This document shows positions 10,896-23,015 of a stretch of 64,000 nt of DNA, piece after piece. The DNA comes from Halicephalobus mephisto (taxonomy: Eukaryota > Nematoda > Chromadorea > Rhabditida > Panagrolaimidae). The stretch is from NCBI GenBank assembly GCA_009193035.1, contig SWDT01000122.1, forward strand, positions 186,001 through 250,000, in the 5' to 3' direction. Under the pieces are notes generated by a model, which was given only the letters and a program-made list of their open reading frames with translations, had not been told where the DNA came from and ran no database searches. Within the stretch, counting starts at the first letter, position 1; each line of letters opens with the position of its first letter. The translations under genes were made by a program, and so were the position numbers.

Positions 10896-13800
10896 TTAAT
10901 CTGAAATGAAAGTGATTTCTATGGCAGGAAAAAGATCGAAAATAGTTTTCTGAATCATAGGAATTTTCGAACATCCTCCAAAAACAAATATTTTTTCAAT
11001 ATCGTCAGGAATTAAGTTGGATGAAGAAATAGTTTCGACAATGATTTCTTCGATTTGGACAAGTAGGCCAGATGAAAGTTGTTCGAATTGCCTCCGGGTG
11101 ATTTCTGGATTTGGAAGATTAAGTAAATCCAAGTTGGTCAAATCCAAACTGAAATGTGTTAATTCAGTAAAAATTATTCCGAAATTTGTAAAAAATCAAA
11201 ATTGGATAGACTAATCTGCCATGATGTTGCGAGTAAAGTTAATTCTACAAGATTTAGAAACTTAAATTTTTAGAAATTTCCACAAAATTTTGATTTTTAT
11301 ATTTGTTATATCGGTGTATTAACTGGCTATTGGACGAGCAAACTAGGTCTCGAAGGGGGAATATTTTACCTGCTAGATATTTGATATACTGTATGTATGA
11401 TAGATTAAGTGTCAACTAGTTGACTGATATATACTTATTGTGTTTAATCTTTATTATATCCATGTATTAACTGGCTATTGGACGAGCAAACTAGGTCTCG
11501 AAGGGGGAATATTCTACCTGCTAGATATTTGATATACTATATGTATGATAGATTAAGTGTTAAATAATCAATTAAGATATGATTGTTATTGTGTTTAATC
11601 TTTATTATATCCATGTATTAACTGGCTATTGGATAAGCAAACCAGATCTCGAAGGGGGAATATTCTACCTGCTAGATATTGAATATACTGTATGTATGAT
11701 AGATTAAGTGTTAAATAATTAATAAATAACGTATTTTTTAAAAAAACCAAGGATTCAGAAGACAAACTGCAAAAAGATTTTGTTTTCTGTCAGAGTTTTA
11801 ACAAAAACGAAAATTTTTTGCAGTTTGTCTTCCGAATCTTCGATTTTCTCAAAAAACATATTATATACGGTAATTATCATGTTTAATTTTATTATTACTA
11901 GGATAAATAAACTTTCATATTCTTCATTTCTCACAACCAGATCGGTTCATCGAGATTTGAGGATTTAAAAATTCCAATTTTCTTACTCCATAATGTCGCT
12001 CTGTTGTTAAAGTATAAATTGGTCTCAACACGACTAATGCAAAAATTATTCGTACCGTAAGAAAGTTGTTTCATTGTTGTTTTTTGCTTTGTTGTCTAAT
12101 TTTTATATAAAGTTTATTATTGTCAACGATTCCTATTATTTTTGGTCCCTATCTTATTTTACACAAAAAGCATAATTTTCAGCTCAGTATTAATTGCGAA
12201 ATATGATAAAAACGTAACAATCGTCACATTTTTCATGAATATTTAACATTTTTGACGGAAATTAAAACTTAATAGTGATTATTATTATTTGTTTTTAATT
12301 CAAAAGTTACGCTTTTTGTGTTGATAGCGGTGGATTATATTATATATCGATATATTAGATAGAATATATAGTTGTATTAAGTTCACACAAAAAAGCGTAA
12401 CTTTTAGTCCTGTAACAATTACGAAATATAGCACAATCGTCACATTTTTCATAAATATTCGACTTTTGCCACAAAAATATAACTTAATAGTGATTATTAT
12501 TATTTGTTATTAATCCAAAAGTTACGCTCTTTGTGTTGATATCGGTGGATTATATTATATATTGATATATTAGATAGAATATATAATTGTATTAAGTTCA
12601 CACAAAAAGCGTAACTTTTAGTCCTGTAACAATTGCGAAATGTGACAAAAAAGTAATATAATCGTCACATTTTCATGGATATTTGAAGTTTGTGACTTAA
12701 TAGTGACGATTATTATTTGTTACTGGACCGAAAGTTTTTGTGTGTAGAGATTTTGGATAGTGTCTATGTCGAACTGAAATCAGGGCGTTCTAGTCACTAT
12801 CCAAAATTTATTAAAGCTGTCGAAATCACTATCCGAAAACAGCTCCGATATATGAAAAGAGTAACTTTTGGTTTTTAACAATTCTGAAAAGTAACACGAT
12901 TTTTACAGTATTTATATTCGATTTTTGTGACGAAAATATAACTTAATAGTGACGATTTATATTTGTTAAAGATTAAAAGTTTTTTTTGTGTAGAGATTTT
13001 GAATAGTGTCTATTTCGAACTGAAATCAGGGCTTTCTAGTCACTATTCAAAGTCTCTAAACACAAAAAACGTAACTTTTGATTTTTAACAATTCTGAAAA
13101 GTGACACAATCGTTACAGTATTTATATTCGATTTTTGTGACGAAAATATAACTTAATAGTGCCGATTTATATTTTTTAGAGATTAAAAATTTTTGTGTGT
13201 ACTGTCGAGGGTCAATCCAGGAACCACAGAACTTACCTTGAGGTTTCTTTTTCGGACAATTCATGTTTGAGTTTGTTACAGTTTACCCAAAGATGGTATC
13301 TACAGTAATCGCTGATAGTGTCGTCCAATTGCTCCAGGAAATAATTGACCAGAATGTTGTCGAAATCCCGTCCACCGATGAAGTGTTTCTCGATTGAATC
13401 TTCTACAGTATCCTTTGAAATTATTCTTAATTCTGTAGGTGATTGTTGGATTACTGTAGCGTCTGTTTTTCCTCCTCCAATATCGATTACGAAAAAAATT
13501 TTTTTTTCGATTTTTTGGGACTGGATACGGTAGATCGCTTCGTTTAAAAATTTAATATTTTTAAATTCGGCAAAAATTGCGGATTTAAAAAAAGCTTCTT
13601 TTTGTTCGAAATTGAAAAATGAAGGTATTGTTAAAATTACTGTATTTTGATTATTTTTTAATTTTTTTAAAATTTTTCCAAAAATTTCCTGAGGCGAAAT
13701 GGGCGGAATAAGGTGATTTTTCAACTGAACAGAGATCTGATTTATCTCCGGAAAAGCCACCCGGAAGTGCCAAACAGGATCTGGATCAACTTGAAAAAAT

Positions 13801-15221
13801 TTTTTTCCGATAATTTTTCGCAAATCGAATACGGTAGAATCCAATTCAGAAGGACTTAGAAAATTCTGATTTTCGACGAATTTTGGTGAATCTGGGTCCT
13901 GGAACGAAAACATCGAAGAAAAATCGGCTTCACTAAGAACTTTGTTTTTTTCGAATATTTTTGTATGGATTACTGTAGTTCCGAATTCGACAACCAACAC
14001 AGGATCAACTGAATCCAGCAGCGCCAGAGGCAATGGATAAACCGTGGATATTTCGGGTGTACTGTAATTTTCGGAATTTTCAAAAATTTCAAAAGTATTT
14101 TTTTCTTCGATTTTGTCGTCTTCAAGATCGCTTTCTTCATCGCCTTCTACAGTATCCCATTCTTTTACTTTTTCGTCGAATTTCGAAATGTCGACAATGT
14201 CGGACTGCCCGAGGGTGTTCCGCTTGATCAACAGCAAGGCCCCTCTGGCAAGATCGAATTTCGTAATTTGGACAAGTTTGAATTTTTTTCCTTTCATAAA
14301 TTTTTTAATAAAATTAATTTCGTCAAAATTCAAAAAATAAACAACAAATTTCGAAATTTTTAAATTTTGAACGTAATCTTTGAAATTTGAATTTTTTTGA
14401 AATTCTTTAATTTCGAAAGGTATACATTCGTTTTCGAAAAATTTAAATAATTGAAATTCGACTTGGTGAATTCCTACAGTAATTATGCAAAAATTTTCGT
14501 TTTGAATTAATTTTTTCGAAAAAAGATTAATTAAATGAATAAATTTCAATTTTTTGAAATTCTTCAAAATCGACAAAGAATAAGAATTTTGGAGATTCTG
14601 AAGTTCGTTTAACTCCTCAGGATCGAATTCGAAACTTGTAATCAAAAATTCTTTGATTTTTTTTTCCGGAAATTTTTTGGATAATTGTAGAAAAATATCC
14701 ATCACATAATCCCGAGCACGAACAGCTTCTAAAAAAATAAATTCAATTTTATTAATAAATTTTAAACTTAAAATAAGTTTTACAAAAATTTTAAACAAAT
14801 TTTTTTGTAAAATTTAAAAAAAATAAATTCTAGAAAAATAAAAAATTTAAATTTTTAAAAAATTAAAAAAAAAATTTTAGAAAATTAAAAAAAAATAAAA
14901 TTTTGTAAAATTAAAAAAAAATAAATTTTTAGAAAAATAATAAATTTTTAGAAAATTTAAAAAATAATAAATTTTAGAAAATTAAAAAAAAATTTAATTT
15001 TAGAAAATTTAAAAAATTTAATTTTTAGAAAATTAAAAAAAATATTTTCTTTATTTAAAATAATTTTTTAAGTATTTTAGATATTTTGTGAAAATTAGTT
15101 TTATAAAATCCTTACTTTTAAATTCAAATTTTATTTCTTGTTTTGTTTCTGAATCAAATGCAAAAATAAAAATTGAATTTGAAGGACGATTACAGACATG
15201 ACAACCCGCGAGAATAACCAT
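10896..15221 (-). CDS. Divergent Hsp70-superfamily ATPase with an apparent extra degenerate N-terminal domain
   Basis: Three minus-strand exons (15221-15116, 14728-13237, 11148-10896) join in frame to 616 residues. Residues about 278-616 are an Hsp70-type nucleotide-binding domain. They include phosphate-1 EFGTT (283-287), VILTIPSFFNFEQKEAF, phosphate-2 DIGGGKTDATV (451 on), GGRDFDN, ITRRQFEQL and adenosine-site FGGCSKIP (589-596). The usual final NPDEAVAxGAA helix and the whole substrate-binding domain are absent. Residues 1-215 look like a second, decayed copy: FLITSFEFDPEEL, FCIITVGIHQVEF in place of phosphate-2, KISKFVVYFLNFDEI and FDLARGALLL at the GAA position. An acidic linker (about 225-260) joins the halves. 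It is probably cytosolic, since no signal peptide was seen. An Hsp70/Hsp110-like co-chaperone role is inference. It converges with mdf-1, 62 bp away. Intron 2 (2.1 kb) is full of repeats. Confidence 0.7.
11300..11730. repeat. Tandem array, unit about 150 bp, 3 copies (in Hsp70-like intron)
   Basis: The block containing TGTATTAACTGGCTATTGGA, CTCGAAGGGGGAATATT and CTGCTAGATATT recurs at about 11315, 11462 and 11613. The copies are very similar, with differences mainly near the ends. Confidence 0.85.
12158..13200. mobile_element. Array of terminal-inverted-repeat (MITE-like) modules
   Basis: Modules of about 150-165 bp start ACACAAAAAGCGTAACTTTT and end with its reverse complement. The interior contains AATCGTCACATTTTTCAT and AACTTAATAGTGATTATTAT. 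Clear modules lie at about 12161-12322, 12384-12537 and 12598-12744. They are separated by a 60-bp AT spacer containing GATAGCGGTGGATTATAT. Two more degenerate modules follow to 13200. The same module-spacer-module composite occurs at 30176-30550 and 60769-61130 in reverse orientation. No transposase is present, so the elements are non-autonomous. Confidence 0.75.
14800..15060. repeat. A/T low-complexity tract (Hsp70-like intron 1)
   Basis: Repeated blocks of TTTTAGAAAATTAAAAAAAA form most of this intron of the minus-strand gene. Confidence 0.6.
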
Positions 15222-15239
15222 TTTTAAGTAAAATTAATA

Positions 15240-15860
15240 TATGAATTAACTTTGATAATTGGAGATTTTTAAATTTTTACATTGTTTTTACAACAACTGG
15301 CAGAAGCATGACCGGGGAAAAATCGATTGCGCGTGTCCCGAACCATGGTGGTCCCCGGCTGCAGTTTGCGTATCAACTGCCCCCGAGGAACTTCATAAAT
15401 AGCTTAAAATGTAAAATAATTTTAAAAAAATTTATTATAAAAATTAACTACCCTCGAGGAACTTCTAAGATAGCTTAAAATATATAAAATAATTTGAATT
15501 AAAATTTATTATAAAAATCAACTGCTTTCTAGAAACTTCATAGATAGCCTAAAATGTAGAATAATTTTAAAAAAATTTATTATAAAAATGAACTGCTTTC
15601 TAGAAACTTCATAAATATCTTAAAATGCAAAATAATTTTAAAAAAAATTTATTATAAAAATGAACTGCTTTCTAAAAACTTTATAGATAGCCTAAAATGT
15701 AGAATAATTTTTAAAAAAATTTATTATAAAAATTAACCACTTTTGAAAAATTTCATAGCTTAAAATGTAAAAAATAGTTTAAATTTTACTTAATTTTTAT
15801 AATATATTGAATAAGTAAAGTGAAAACTTGACAATTACTGCATTTTTGGTAATATTACAT
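15240..15860. repeat. Upstream region with hairpins and a 75-bp tandem array
   Basis: At 15300-15385 a GC-richer segment can form short hairpins: ACCGGGGA pairs with TCCCCGG, and GCAGTT with AACTGC. From about 15370 to 15770 a unit of about 75-85 bp, containing GAAACTTCATAGATAGC or similar and AAAATTTATTATAAAAAT, recurs five times. It lies just upstream of the minus-strand Hsp70-like gene and may contain its promoter. Confidence 0.6.
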
Positions 15861-15864
15861 AAAA

Positions 15865-16246
15865 TGATGTATATTTCCTCTAGCAATGAGGTTGACAGAA
15901 CTTTTTAAGACTTTTTTATCTAAGAATATTTATTATATAAAAAATCATAAAACTTGATTTTGAAATGACAAAAATTATTACTTTTTTAACAGGGACTTTC
16001 GCGATAGGAGTTCCCATTTGGTTTCACCTCAAAGATCTTTTTAAAATTCCAATTTTTGAATTTTCGTTTTGAGACTTATTTAGTGTATATTTTCTCTAAT
16101 AGTGAGGTAAACATAATTTTTTAACGTTCTTTATCCAAAAATATTTATTATATAAAAAATCATAAAACTTGATTTTGAAATGACAGAAGGTATTACTGTT
16201 TTAACAGGGACTTTCGTGGTAGGAATTCGCACTCGGTTGCACCTCA
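15865..16246 (+). repeat. Dispersed repeat, copy B
   Basis: Same order of blocks as 7180-7562: TTTCCTCTAGCAATGAGGTTG, a TTTATTATATAAAAAATCAT stretch, then two CAGGGACTTTCG ends. Flanking sequence differs, so the element was copied between the two loci. Confidence 0.75.
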
Positions 16247-16600
16247 TCATGAATGTCAGTTCCGAGGAATCCTGAGAAAAAAGTTGACAGCTGCCTTGTT
16301 CCCTCGTGTTTGTTTCTCCAACTAGATCCCCAACGAGAAGGAAGCTTTTACAAATGCAAGACCTCGCGGACGGACAAATGAACCCTGGCCTCGGCAAAAG
16401 ACGTCCTTTTTTATTTTTTTTTATTTTTTATTTTGCGCTTCAATTTTTAACGTTTTATTTCGAATTGAATTATAAAAATCGAAATTTTTTCTGAATTTTT
16501 AATGTTTTTTCAGAGAAAATTGTTGAATAAATAAATTTGCGAAATTTTCATCAAGATTTCATAATTCAGTTTTTTGTTGTTGTTTATAAAAAAAATTCAA
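16247..16600. other. GC-richer island, no supported gene
   Basis: 16250-16415 is clearly more complex and GC-richer than its surroundings. Short open frames exist on both strands but lack splice support or recognisable domains. It may be a regulatory element or an exon remnant. Confidence 0.35.
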
Positions 16601-18000
16601 TGTTATTTGCTTGTGGTGGAAAAACATGTATGATTTCCATTCGGGACCAGGAAATAATTTTTTAAGAAAATTTTCACTCGGTCTTGAGGGGAAAATTTAT
16701 TTTTATTAATTTTCGTATTTTCCACTTGGGACCAAGAAATAATTTCTTTAAAAAATTTCCACTCAGTCTTGAGGGGAAAATTTATTTTTATTATTTTCGT
16801 ATTTTTCACTTGGGACCAAGAAATAATTTTTTTTAAGAATTTCCACTCAGTCTTGAGAGGAAAATTTATTTTTTATTATTTTCGTATTTTCCATTCGGGA
16901 CCAAGAAATAATTTCTTTAAAAAATTTCCACTCGCTCTTGAGGGGAAAGTTTATTTTTATTATTTTCGTATTTTTCACTTGGGACTAAGAAAAAAGTACT
17001 TTTTTTTGAAAATTTTTTACTTAATCTGGAATGGAAAATTTATCCATGTAATTTTCTTGTTTTTCACTCAGAAACGAGTGAAAAATTTCGAAAAACAATT
17101 TTTTATAGTCTTTCGTGGAAAACATCCATGTGATCTTTTGTTTTCCATTTGGGACCGTAAGATTTTTTTGAAGATTTTTTATTTGGTCCTGAGTGGAAAA
17201 TATACTCATTTAATTTTTTAGGTTTTCCACTCGAGACCGTAAAAGACTTTTTTGAAGATTTCCTACTTGGTCCTGAGTGGAAAATATACTCATTTAATTT
17301 TTTAAATTTTCCGCTCGGGACCGTAAAAGATTTTTTTGAATTTTTTTATTTAGTCCTGAGTGAAAAATACACGTGATTTTGTATATTTCCACTTAAAACC
17401 AAAAATACTTCTTGAAAATTGTTCCTCCAATCTTGAGTGAAAATCATATCCACTTGATTTTTAATTATTTCCACTCAAGACCATAGAAAAGTATTTTTAA
17501 GAACTTTTTGTTTGGTTTTGAATTTAAGTTGAACACAATTTTTGCAACATTTTTGCTCAAAACCACGCAATGTCATTTTTTGAAAGTTTTCTATTTAGTT
17601 ACGAGTGGAAATTATATTTATCCACTTCTGCGATTTCCACTCAGAACCATAGAAAAAGTAATTTTTAAAAATCTTCTACTTAGGTCCTGAGTGGAAATTA
17701 TACTTCTATAATTTTCTGTATTTTCCACTTAGGACCATAAGAAGGTAATTTTTTAAAATCTTCTACTTAGGTCCTGAGTAGAAATTATATTTACAGTGTC
17801 TATATTTTCCACTCAGAACCATAGAAAAAGTAATTTTTTAAAATCTTCTACTTAGGTCCTGAGTGGAAATTATATCTACAGTATCTTCTATATTTTCCAT
17901 TTAAGACCGCTAAAAAGGTAATTTCTAAGGTCTTCTACGTAAGTATAATTTCCACTCGGGACCTATGTGGTTTTCTGTCTTTTCCACTTGGGACCATTGA
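16600..18000. repeat. Satellite-like array of alternating inverted 13-15-mers
   Basis: Units of roughly 85-100 bp alternate between an arm TTTCCACTCAGGACC (variants TCGGGACC, TTGGGACC) and its reverse complement GGTCCTGAGTGGAAA. Spacers of about 30-40 bp such as TAATTTTTTAAAATCTTCTA separate them. At least fourteen units are visible. Each neighbouring pair can form a hairpin. Open frames here on both strands are periodic artefacts. Confidence 0.8.
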
Positions 18001-18435
18001 ATTGAATCAGAAACTTTAAAAATAAAAATATTAAAATTCTAACAGATTTTGTATATTTTCACAGCTATAGTCCCTGAATTTCCCTTTTTCGACTATGTAA
18101 TTCCGTCGTTAACAGGAACATCGAAAACTGGAAACGGAGGTATTTGGAAAAAAGATCAATTCGGGTTAAAACCGAAAATTTTGAACTTTTTCGGTTAGTC
18201 CTAAAATCAAACAATAAAGAATTAAATTTATTCAAAATTCAATATTTTTTTAAAATTTAAACGAATTTTGACAATTATTTTTTTAAAAAAATTTTTAATT
18301 ATTTTTTGATGTAAAAATAAATTGCCTTAGGATATAGAGAACTGAATACTCAATGAACTCTAGTTTAGAAGTTTCTAAATTTCAAAATATCTCCGAAAAA
18401 TTAAACTACTTTAGTTTTTAAAATTTTTCAAAATG
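18001..18435. other. Unique non-coding segment
   Basis: 18060-18200 is less repetitive and contains GTAATTCCGTCGTTAACAGG. No gene or RNA was recognised. The remainder is AT-rich. Confidence 0.35.
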
Positions 18436-18439
18436 GTGT

Positions 18440-19215
18440 TGAAACCGGTTTCTAGAAATTTTAACTTTTAAAACAAAATATGACTAGGGCTTTTTAGAAA
18501 CACAAAAAAGTTAAATTTTGTAATTTTCGGTCTTGACTGGAAAGTTCTAAAAATTCGTTCCAGGACCATTCTAGAATATAACCAATTTTTGTAATAGAAA
18601 AATCATAATTGGGGGTTTTTAGAAACACAAAAAAGTTAAATTTTGTAATTTTCGGTCTTGATTGGAAAGTTTTTAAAATTCTTTTTAAGACCATTCTGAA
18701 ATAAAACCAATTTTTGTAATAGAAAAATCATAATTAAAGCTTTTTAGAAACATAAAAAAGTTAAATTTTGTAATTTTCGATCTTGACTGGAAAGTTCCGA
18801 AAATTCGTGCCAAAAATATTTCAAAAGAAGATCTAATATTATAATGGTACTATTATTATTGAACTTTTACGAAATTTAAAAATCACTGAGTTTTGTAATT
18901 TTCGGTCTTGACTGGAAAGTTTTTAAAATTTTTTTTAAGACCATTCTGAAATATAACCAATTTTTATAATAGAAAAATCATAATTAAGACTTTTTAGAAA
19001 CATAAAAAAGTTAAATTTTGTAATTTTCGGTCTTGACTGGAAAGTTTTAAAAATTCTTTTCAAGACCATTTCGCAAAAAATTTTGTTTTTATTTTCCATG
19101 ATATTATGACTAAATTTACATCTTCATAGAACCATAAAATCGCTGAATTTTATGATTTTTGGTCTTGACTGGAAAATTTTTAAAATTCTTTTCAAGACCA
19201 TTTCGCGGAAATTTC
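18440..19215. repeat. Tandem array, unit about 120-130 bp, about 6 copies
   Basis: The unit contains TTTAGAAACACAAAAAAGTT, AATTTTCGGTCTTGACTGGA and a TTCGTGCCAGGACCATT-type segment. A single related copy lies in the metallothionein intron at about 7845-7925. Confidence 0.8.
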
Positions 19216-20110
19216 CGTTTTTATAAAAGTATGATTCTTTTTTTTCATTTTTTTCACTTTATCCACTTGATTATTCTTATTCTTTAGACAATTACAGTCA
19301 GGAGAAAATAGTTGAAGAAGATTCACGCGTTCATCGAAATTGAATTTTTCGCTTTACAGCCCGAATTGGTCCTATCCTCACTTATTCACTTATTTCACTT
19401 ATTTCTTGTTTATTCGTGTTCGGAACACTCGTCCTGGACTCCGCATGAGTGGTAATTCCGCCAGGGAATTTCGAATTTTATAAACAAGAGTTCTGAGAAA
19501 TTCCTGGAATCCAACATTAGATTTTCTCACTTTCGAAAAAATAAATTTTTAAATTTTCGAAAAAATAAATTTTTAAATTTTCGAAAAATAAATTTTTTAC
19601 ACTTTTAAAAAAATAAATTTTTTAAATTTTCTCACTTTCGAAAAATAAATTTTTTAAATTTTTGAAAAAATAAATTTTTTAAATTTTTTACACTTTTGAA
19701 AAAATTAATTTTTTAAATTTTCGAAATTTTTGTCCGAGATTCTAGAATGTTTTAAAATTTCGCGGAAGTTTCTGGAAATTTTTTGGAATCTAATTGAGAA
19801 TGTTGAGTTTTTCGAAAAAGTTGAATTTTTGGTTTTCTGGAATCTTGTGAATTATTTTGGAAAATTTTTAAGAATTTCGAAAAATAATAAAAAATTCTGA
19901 ATTTTTCGAAAAAGTAGAAATTTTTAGTTTTTTGAAGTTTTCTGGAATCTAGTGGAAAATTTTGAAATCTCCGATAATCTCATGACAGCTTCTGTAGATT
20001 TTCAGAATCGTGTGAAACCTCAAAATTAACATCTGAAACTTTAAATTCTGAAAATTTCTGAAAATCCGCGTCGGGACCATTTAATTAAAAATTTATATTT
20101 TTAAAATTAT
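19216..20110. other. GC-richer island then low-complexity DNA
   Basis: 19290-19500 is relatively complex and contains a short CTTATTCACTTATTTC duplication and CGGAACACTCGTCCTGGACT, with no convincing exon. 19510-20100 is a series of TTTTTAAATTTTCGAAAAAA-type short repeats. Confidence 0.4.
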
Positions 20111-20119
20111 TTTTTTCTT

Positions 20120-20900
20120 TTTTTTTGAAATTATTTTTTATTTTTTTTTTGAAATTTAAAAAGTTAAAAAATAATCAACTTGGTTCGGAATTGAAAGATG
20201 AATCAGACTTTTTTGCAAAGATAGGACTTGAAACATTTTTGCTGAAAGTGAAGATCAAAGAAATCTTCAAACAAAAACGTTTTGGTTCCGCCGCAAACGA
20301 TGTTTAAAAAAATTTTAAATTTGTAATTTATGTATTAAACATTATTCGTGTTGGGATCAAAGTTTAAAATATTTCTAAAAAATAAAGATAAAGGAAATAT
20401 TCAATCAAAAAAACCTTGGTCCCGCCACGAATATTGTTTTAAAAATGAAAAATAACACTAATCAAAAAGTAAATCAAAAAATTCGTTTCGGGATCGTTAT
20501 TTGTATTTTTAAAAAAACTATTAAAAATATCTTATTAAATATATTTAGGTCCTGCCACGAATATTGCTTAGAAGATGAAAAATAAAGCTAATAAAAAAGT
20601 AAATCAGAAAATTCGTCTCGGGATCATTGTGTTTTCAAAAAAAAACTATTAAAAATATTTTATTAAATATATTTTGATCCTACCACGAATATTGCTTAAA
20701 AGATGAAAAATAAAGCTAATCAAAAAGTAAATCAAAAAATTCGTGTTGAAATCGTTATTTGTGTTTTCGGAAAATAAATTTAAAGTATTAAATATATTTT
20801 GGTCCCGCCACGAATATTGTTTTAAAAATGAAAAATAAAGCTAATCAGAAAATTCGTCTCGGGATCATTTCTTAAACTTTCTGTTTATAAGATAAAAATC
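20120..20900. repeat. Tandem array with GGTCCCGCCACGAATATTG, unit about 120 bp
   Basis: About five units each contain GGTCCCGCCACGAATATTG and, about 60 bp on, AATTCGTCTCGGGATCATT. The two are inverted variants of the same dispersed motif. The 60-codon open frame at 20125-20307 lies in the first, degenerate unit and is not considered a gene. Confidence 0.75.
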
Positions 20901-21600
20901 AAAAATCGGCAAGAAAAAAATCATGATTTTGTCTTGAAAAGTACTTAAAAGATTAGTAACTAAGATCATAATCGAGGAATTAATCAGCTGCTGTTCGTGT
21001 CGGGATTATTACTTCAAACTTGCCCTGAACAACTGGAGATAAACCTCAAATTTAAATTGTCTAATCTCGTCGCGAACAATGGTGAATTTCATTTTCGATT
21101 ATGAAATTACTTTTTAGCTACAGTAAGATTGATCAAATACTTACTTTCTGGAATAAGTAACTTATTAGAATACTGTAGTTGAATTTTTTTTTAATTTAAA
21201 TTTTTCGAAAATAATAATCGTGAATTTTTAAAAAATTTCGAAATTTATAAATTTTCTAAAAACTTTTATATTTCATTTTTCTGAAAATTTAAATTTTATA
21301 ATTTTTCTGAAAATTTAAATTTCATAATTTTTCTGAAAACTTAAATTTTATAATTTTTCTAAAAACTTAAATTTCATAATTTTTCTGAAAATTTAAATTT
21401 TATAATTTTCTAAAATTTCTGTAAATTCGTGTCAGGACAATTTTAGAAAAAACTCATTTTTTTGCAATAATATTAAAATAAAAAAATTCAAACTTTTCTG
21501 ACTTTTGTTGTTTTTGAAATTCTTTTAAAATTTGATCTTCAGATTTTTTATATTTTTTATATTATTTAAAAAACAAATTTTATAATTGTCCAATTTCGTA
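20901..21600. other. AT-rich intergenic DNA
   Basis: Contains scattered motif copies such as TCTCGTCGCGAACAATGG near 21065. It also has about six short tandem copies of AATTTTTCTGAAAATTTAAA between 21270 and 21410. No gene was seen. Confidence 0.45.
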
Positions 21601-21850
21601 AAAAAACGGGTTTGTTCCTGAAAAAATTCTTTCTTTTGTTACTTTCGTCCGAATCAGCTGTCCTTCGGAAACAAGAGCCCGGCTTCTTTCATTAAATCCA
21701 AAAAATCCAAAAATTCAAAACGGACATTATAAATTTAAGGACCTCCGAAAGACAGCTTTCCTTATCGAGCTCGGATCTCTCCATGGATTTATTCGAGCTG
21801 GATTGGCCCGGTTTATTTCGGATCCCAATTGTTGTCTAAGAATACCAAAA
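21601..21850. other. GC-richer island with partial inverted repeat
   Basis: Complex sequence amid AT-rich DNA. CAGCTGTCCTTCGG near 21655 and CCGAAAGACAGCT near 21745 are partly complementary. No gene was identified; a regulatory element or structured RNA is possible. Confidence 0.35.
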
Positions 21851-22180
21851 ATATAAAATATAAAATTTTTCGAACAATTTTTTTTCAATAGTTACTTCAA
21901 AAATTTTATATTTTATTAAATTTTAAAAAAAATTTATAATAAAATATAAAATTTTTCGAACAATTTTTTTTCAATAGTTATTTCAAAAATTTTATATTTT
22001 ATTAAATTTAAAAAAATTTATAATAAAATATAAAATTTAAAAAAATATAAAATTCTTCAAATAATTTTTTTTGAATAGTTACTTCAAAAATTTTATATTT
22101 TATTAAATTTAAAAAAAATTTATAATAAAATATAGAATTTTTCAAATAATTTTTTTTTGAATAGTTGTTCGAAAAAAAAT
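21851..22180. repeat. Tandem array, unit about 105-110 bp, 3 copies
   Basis: The unit contains ATAAAATTTTTCGAACAATT, TCAATAGTTACTTCAAAAAT and TTTATATTTTATTAAATTT. Confidence 0.75.
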
Positions 22181-23015
22181 AATTTTTTCAGGAACTTTGA
22201 TTTTTTTCTTTAATTTAATTAAAATTTTGCTGATTTTTAAACTTTTCAAGGTCGATTGAGATTAAAGTGTTTAAAAATGAGAAATAATTTAATTATAATA
22301 GAAAATTAAAGATTTTTTAAAAAATTAAAGAAATTTAAAAATTCCGAAAAAATTAAATTTTTTTAAAAATTAAAGAAATTTAAAAATTTAAATTTAAAGA
22401 AAAAATTTCTGAGAAAATTCTTGAATGGAAAATTTACATTTTTTCTCCGAAATAATCCGAGATTAGGGTTTCTGTTTTGGTATAGCGAAGGGTTTTTTGT
22501 GGAAAGAAAAATATGAACTTCGAAGTTACTTGAAAAAAAACATTTTCCGTTTAAAAATTATCGAAATTTTAAATTCTTTATTTTTAAAACAGAAAATTTT
22601 TAAAAGTTGAAATATTTAATTATAATAAAAATAATGAATTTTATTTAAATTTTAAATTTTTGTAATTTTTAAAATCAAAAAAAAATATTTTGAAAATTTT
22701 TAAAAATTAATTTTAAAAAATTTGATTTTTAAATATTTTTAAAAATTTTTATAAATTTCATTTTTAGATATTTTTTTAAAAATTTGATTTTTTAATAATT
22801 TCACTTTTTGATATTTTAAAAAAATTTGATTTTTAAATATTTTTAAATAATTTTACTTTTTGATATTTTTAAAAAATTAATTTTTTTATTTAATTTGGAT
22901 TTTTTATAATGAAATCAAAATTAAAAATTGATGATGCAATTTCCGTCGTTTTCTAATTTTCCATAAAAACGAAATTCGTCAAAAATGTTGTTTCAATTTT
23001 TTTGAATTTTTAAAA
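22181..23015. other. Low-complexity AT-rich DNA
   Basis: Homopolymer-rich, with short repeats of TTTTTGATATTTTTAAAAAA. A more complex patch at 22440-22520 was not identified. Confidence 0.45.

Noticed and set aside
16306..16494. Possible neuropeptide precursor reading ADGQMNPGLGKRR
   Set aside because: It has an amidation-like GKRR, but there is no signal peptide, stops lie just upstream, only one copy exists and low-complexity DNA follows.
16603..17221. Open frames of 60-150 codons within the inverted-arm array
   Set aside because: Periodic sequence with frames on both strands and no gene-like composition.
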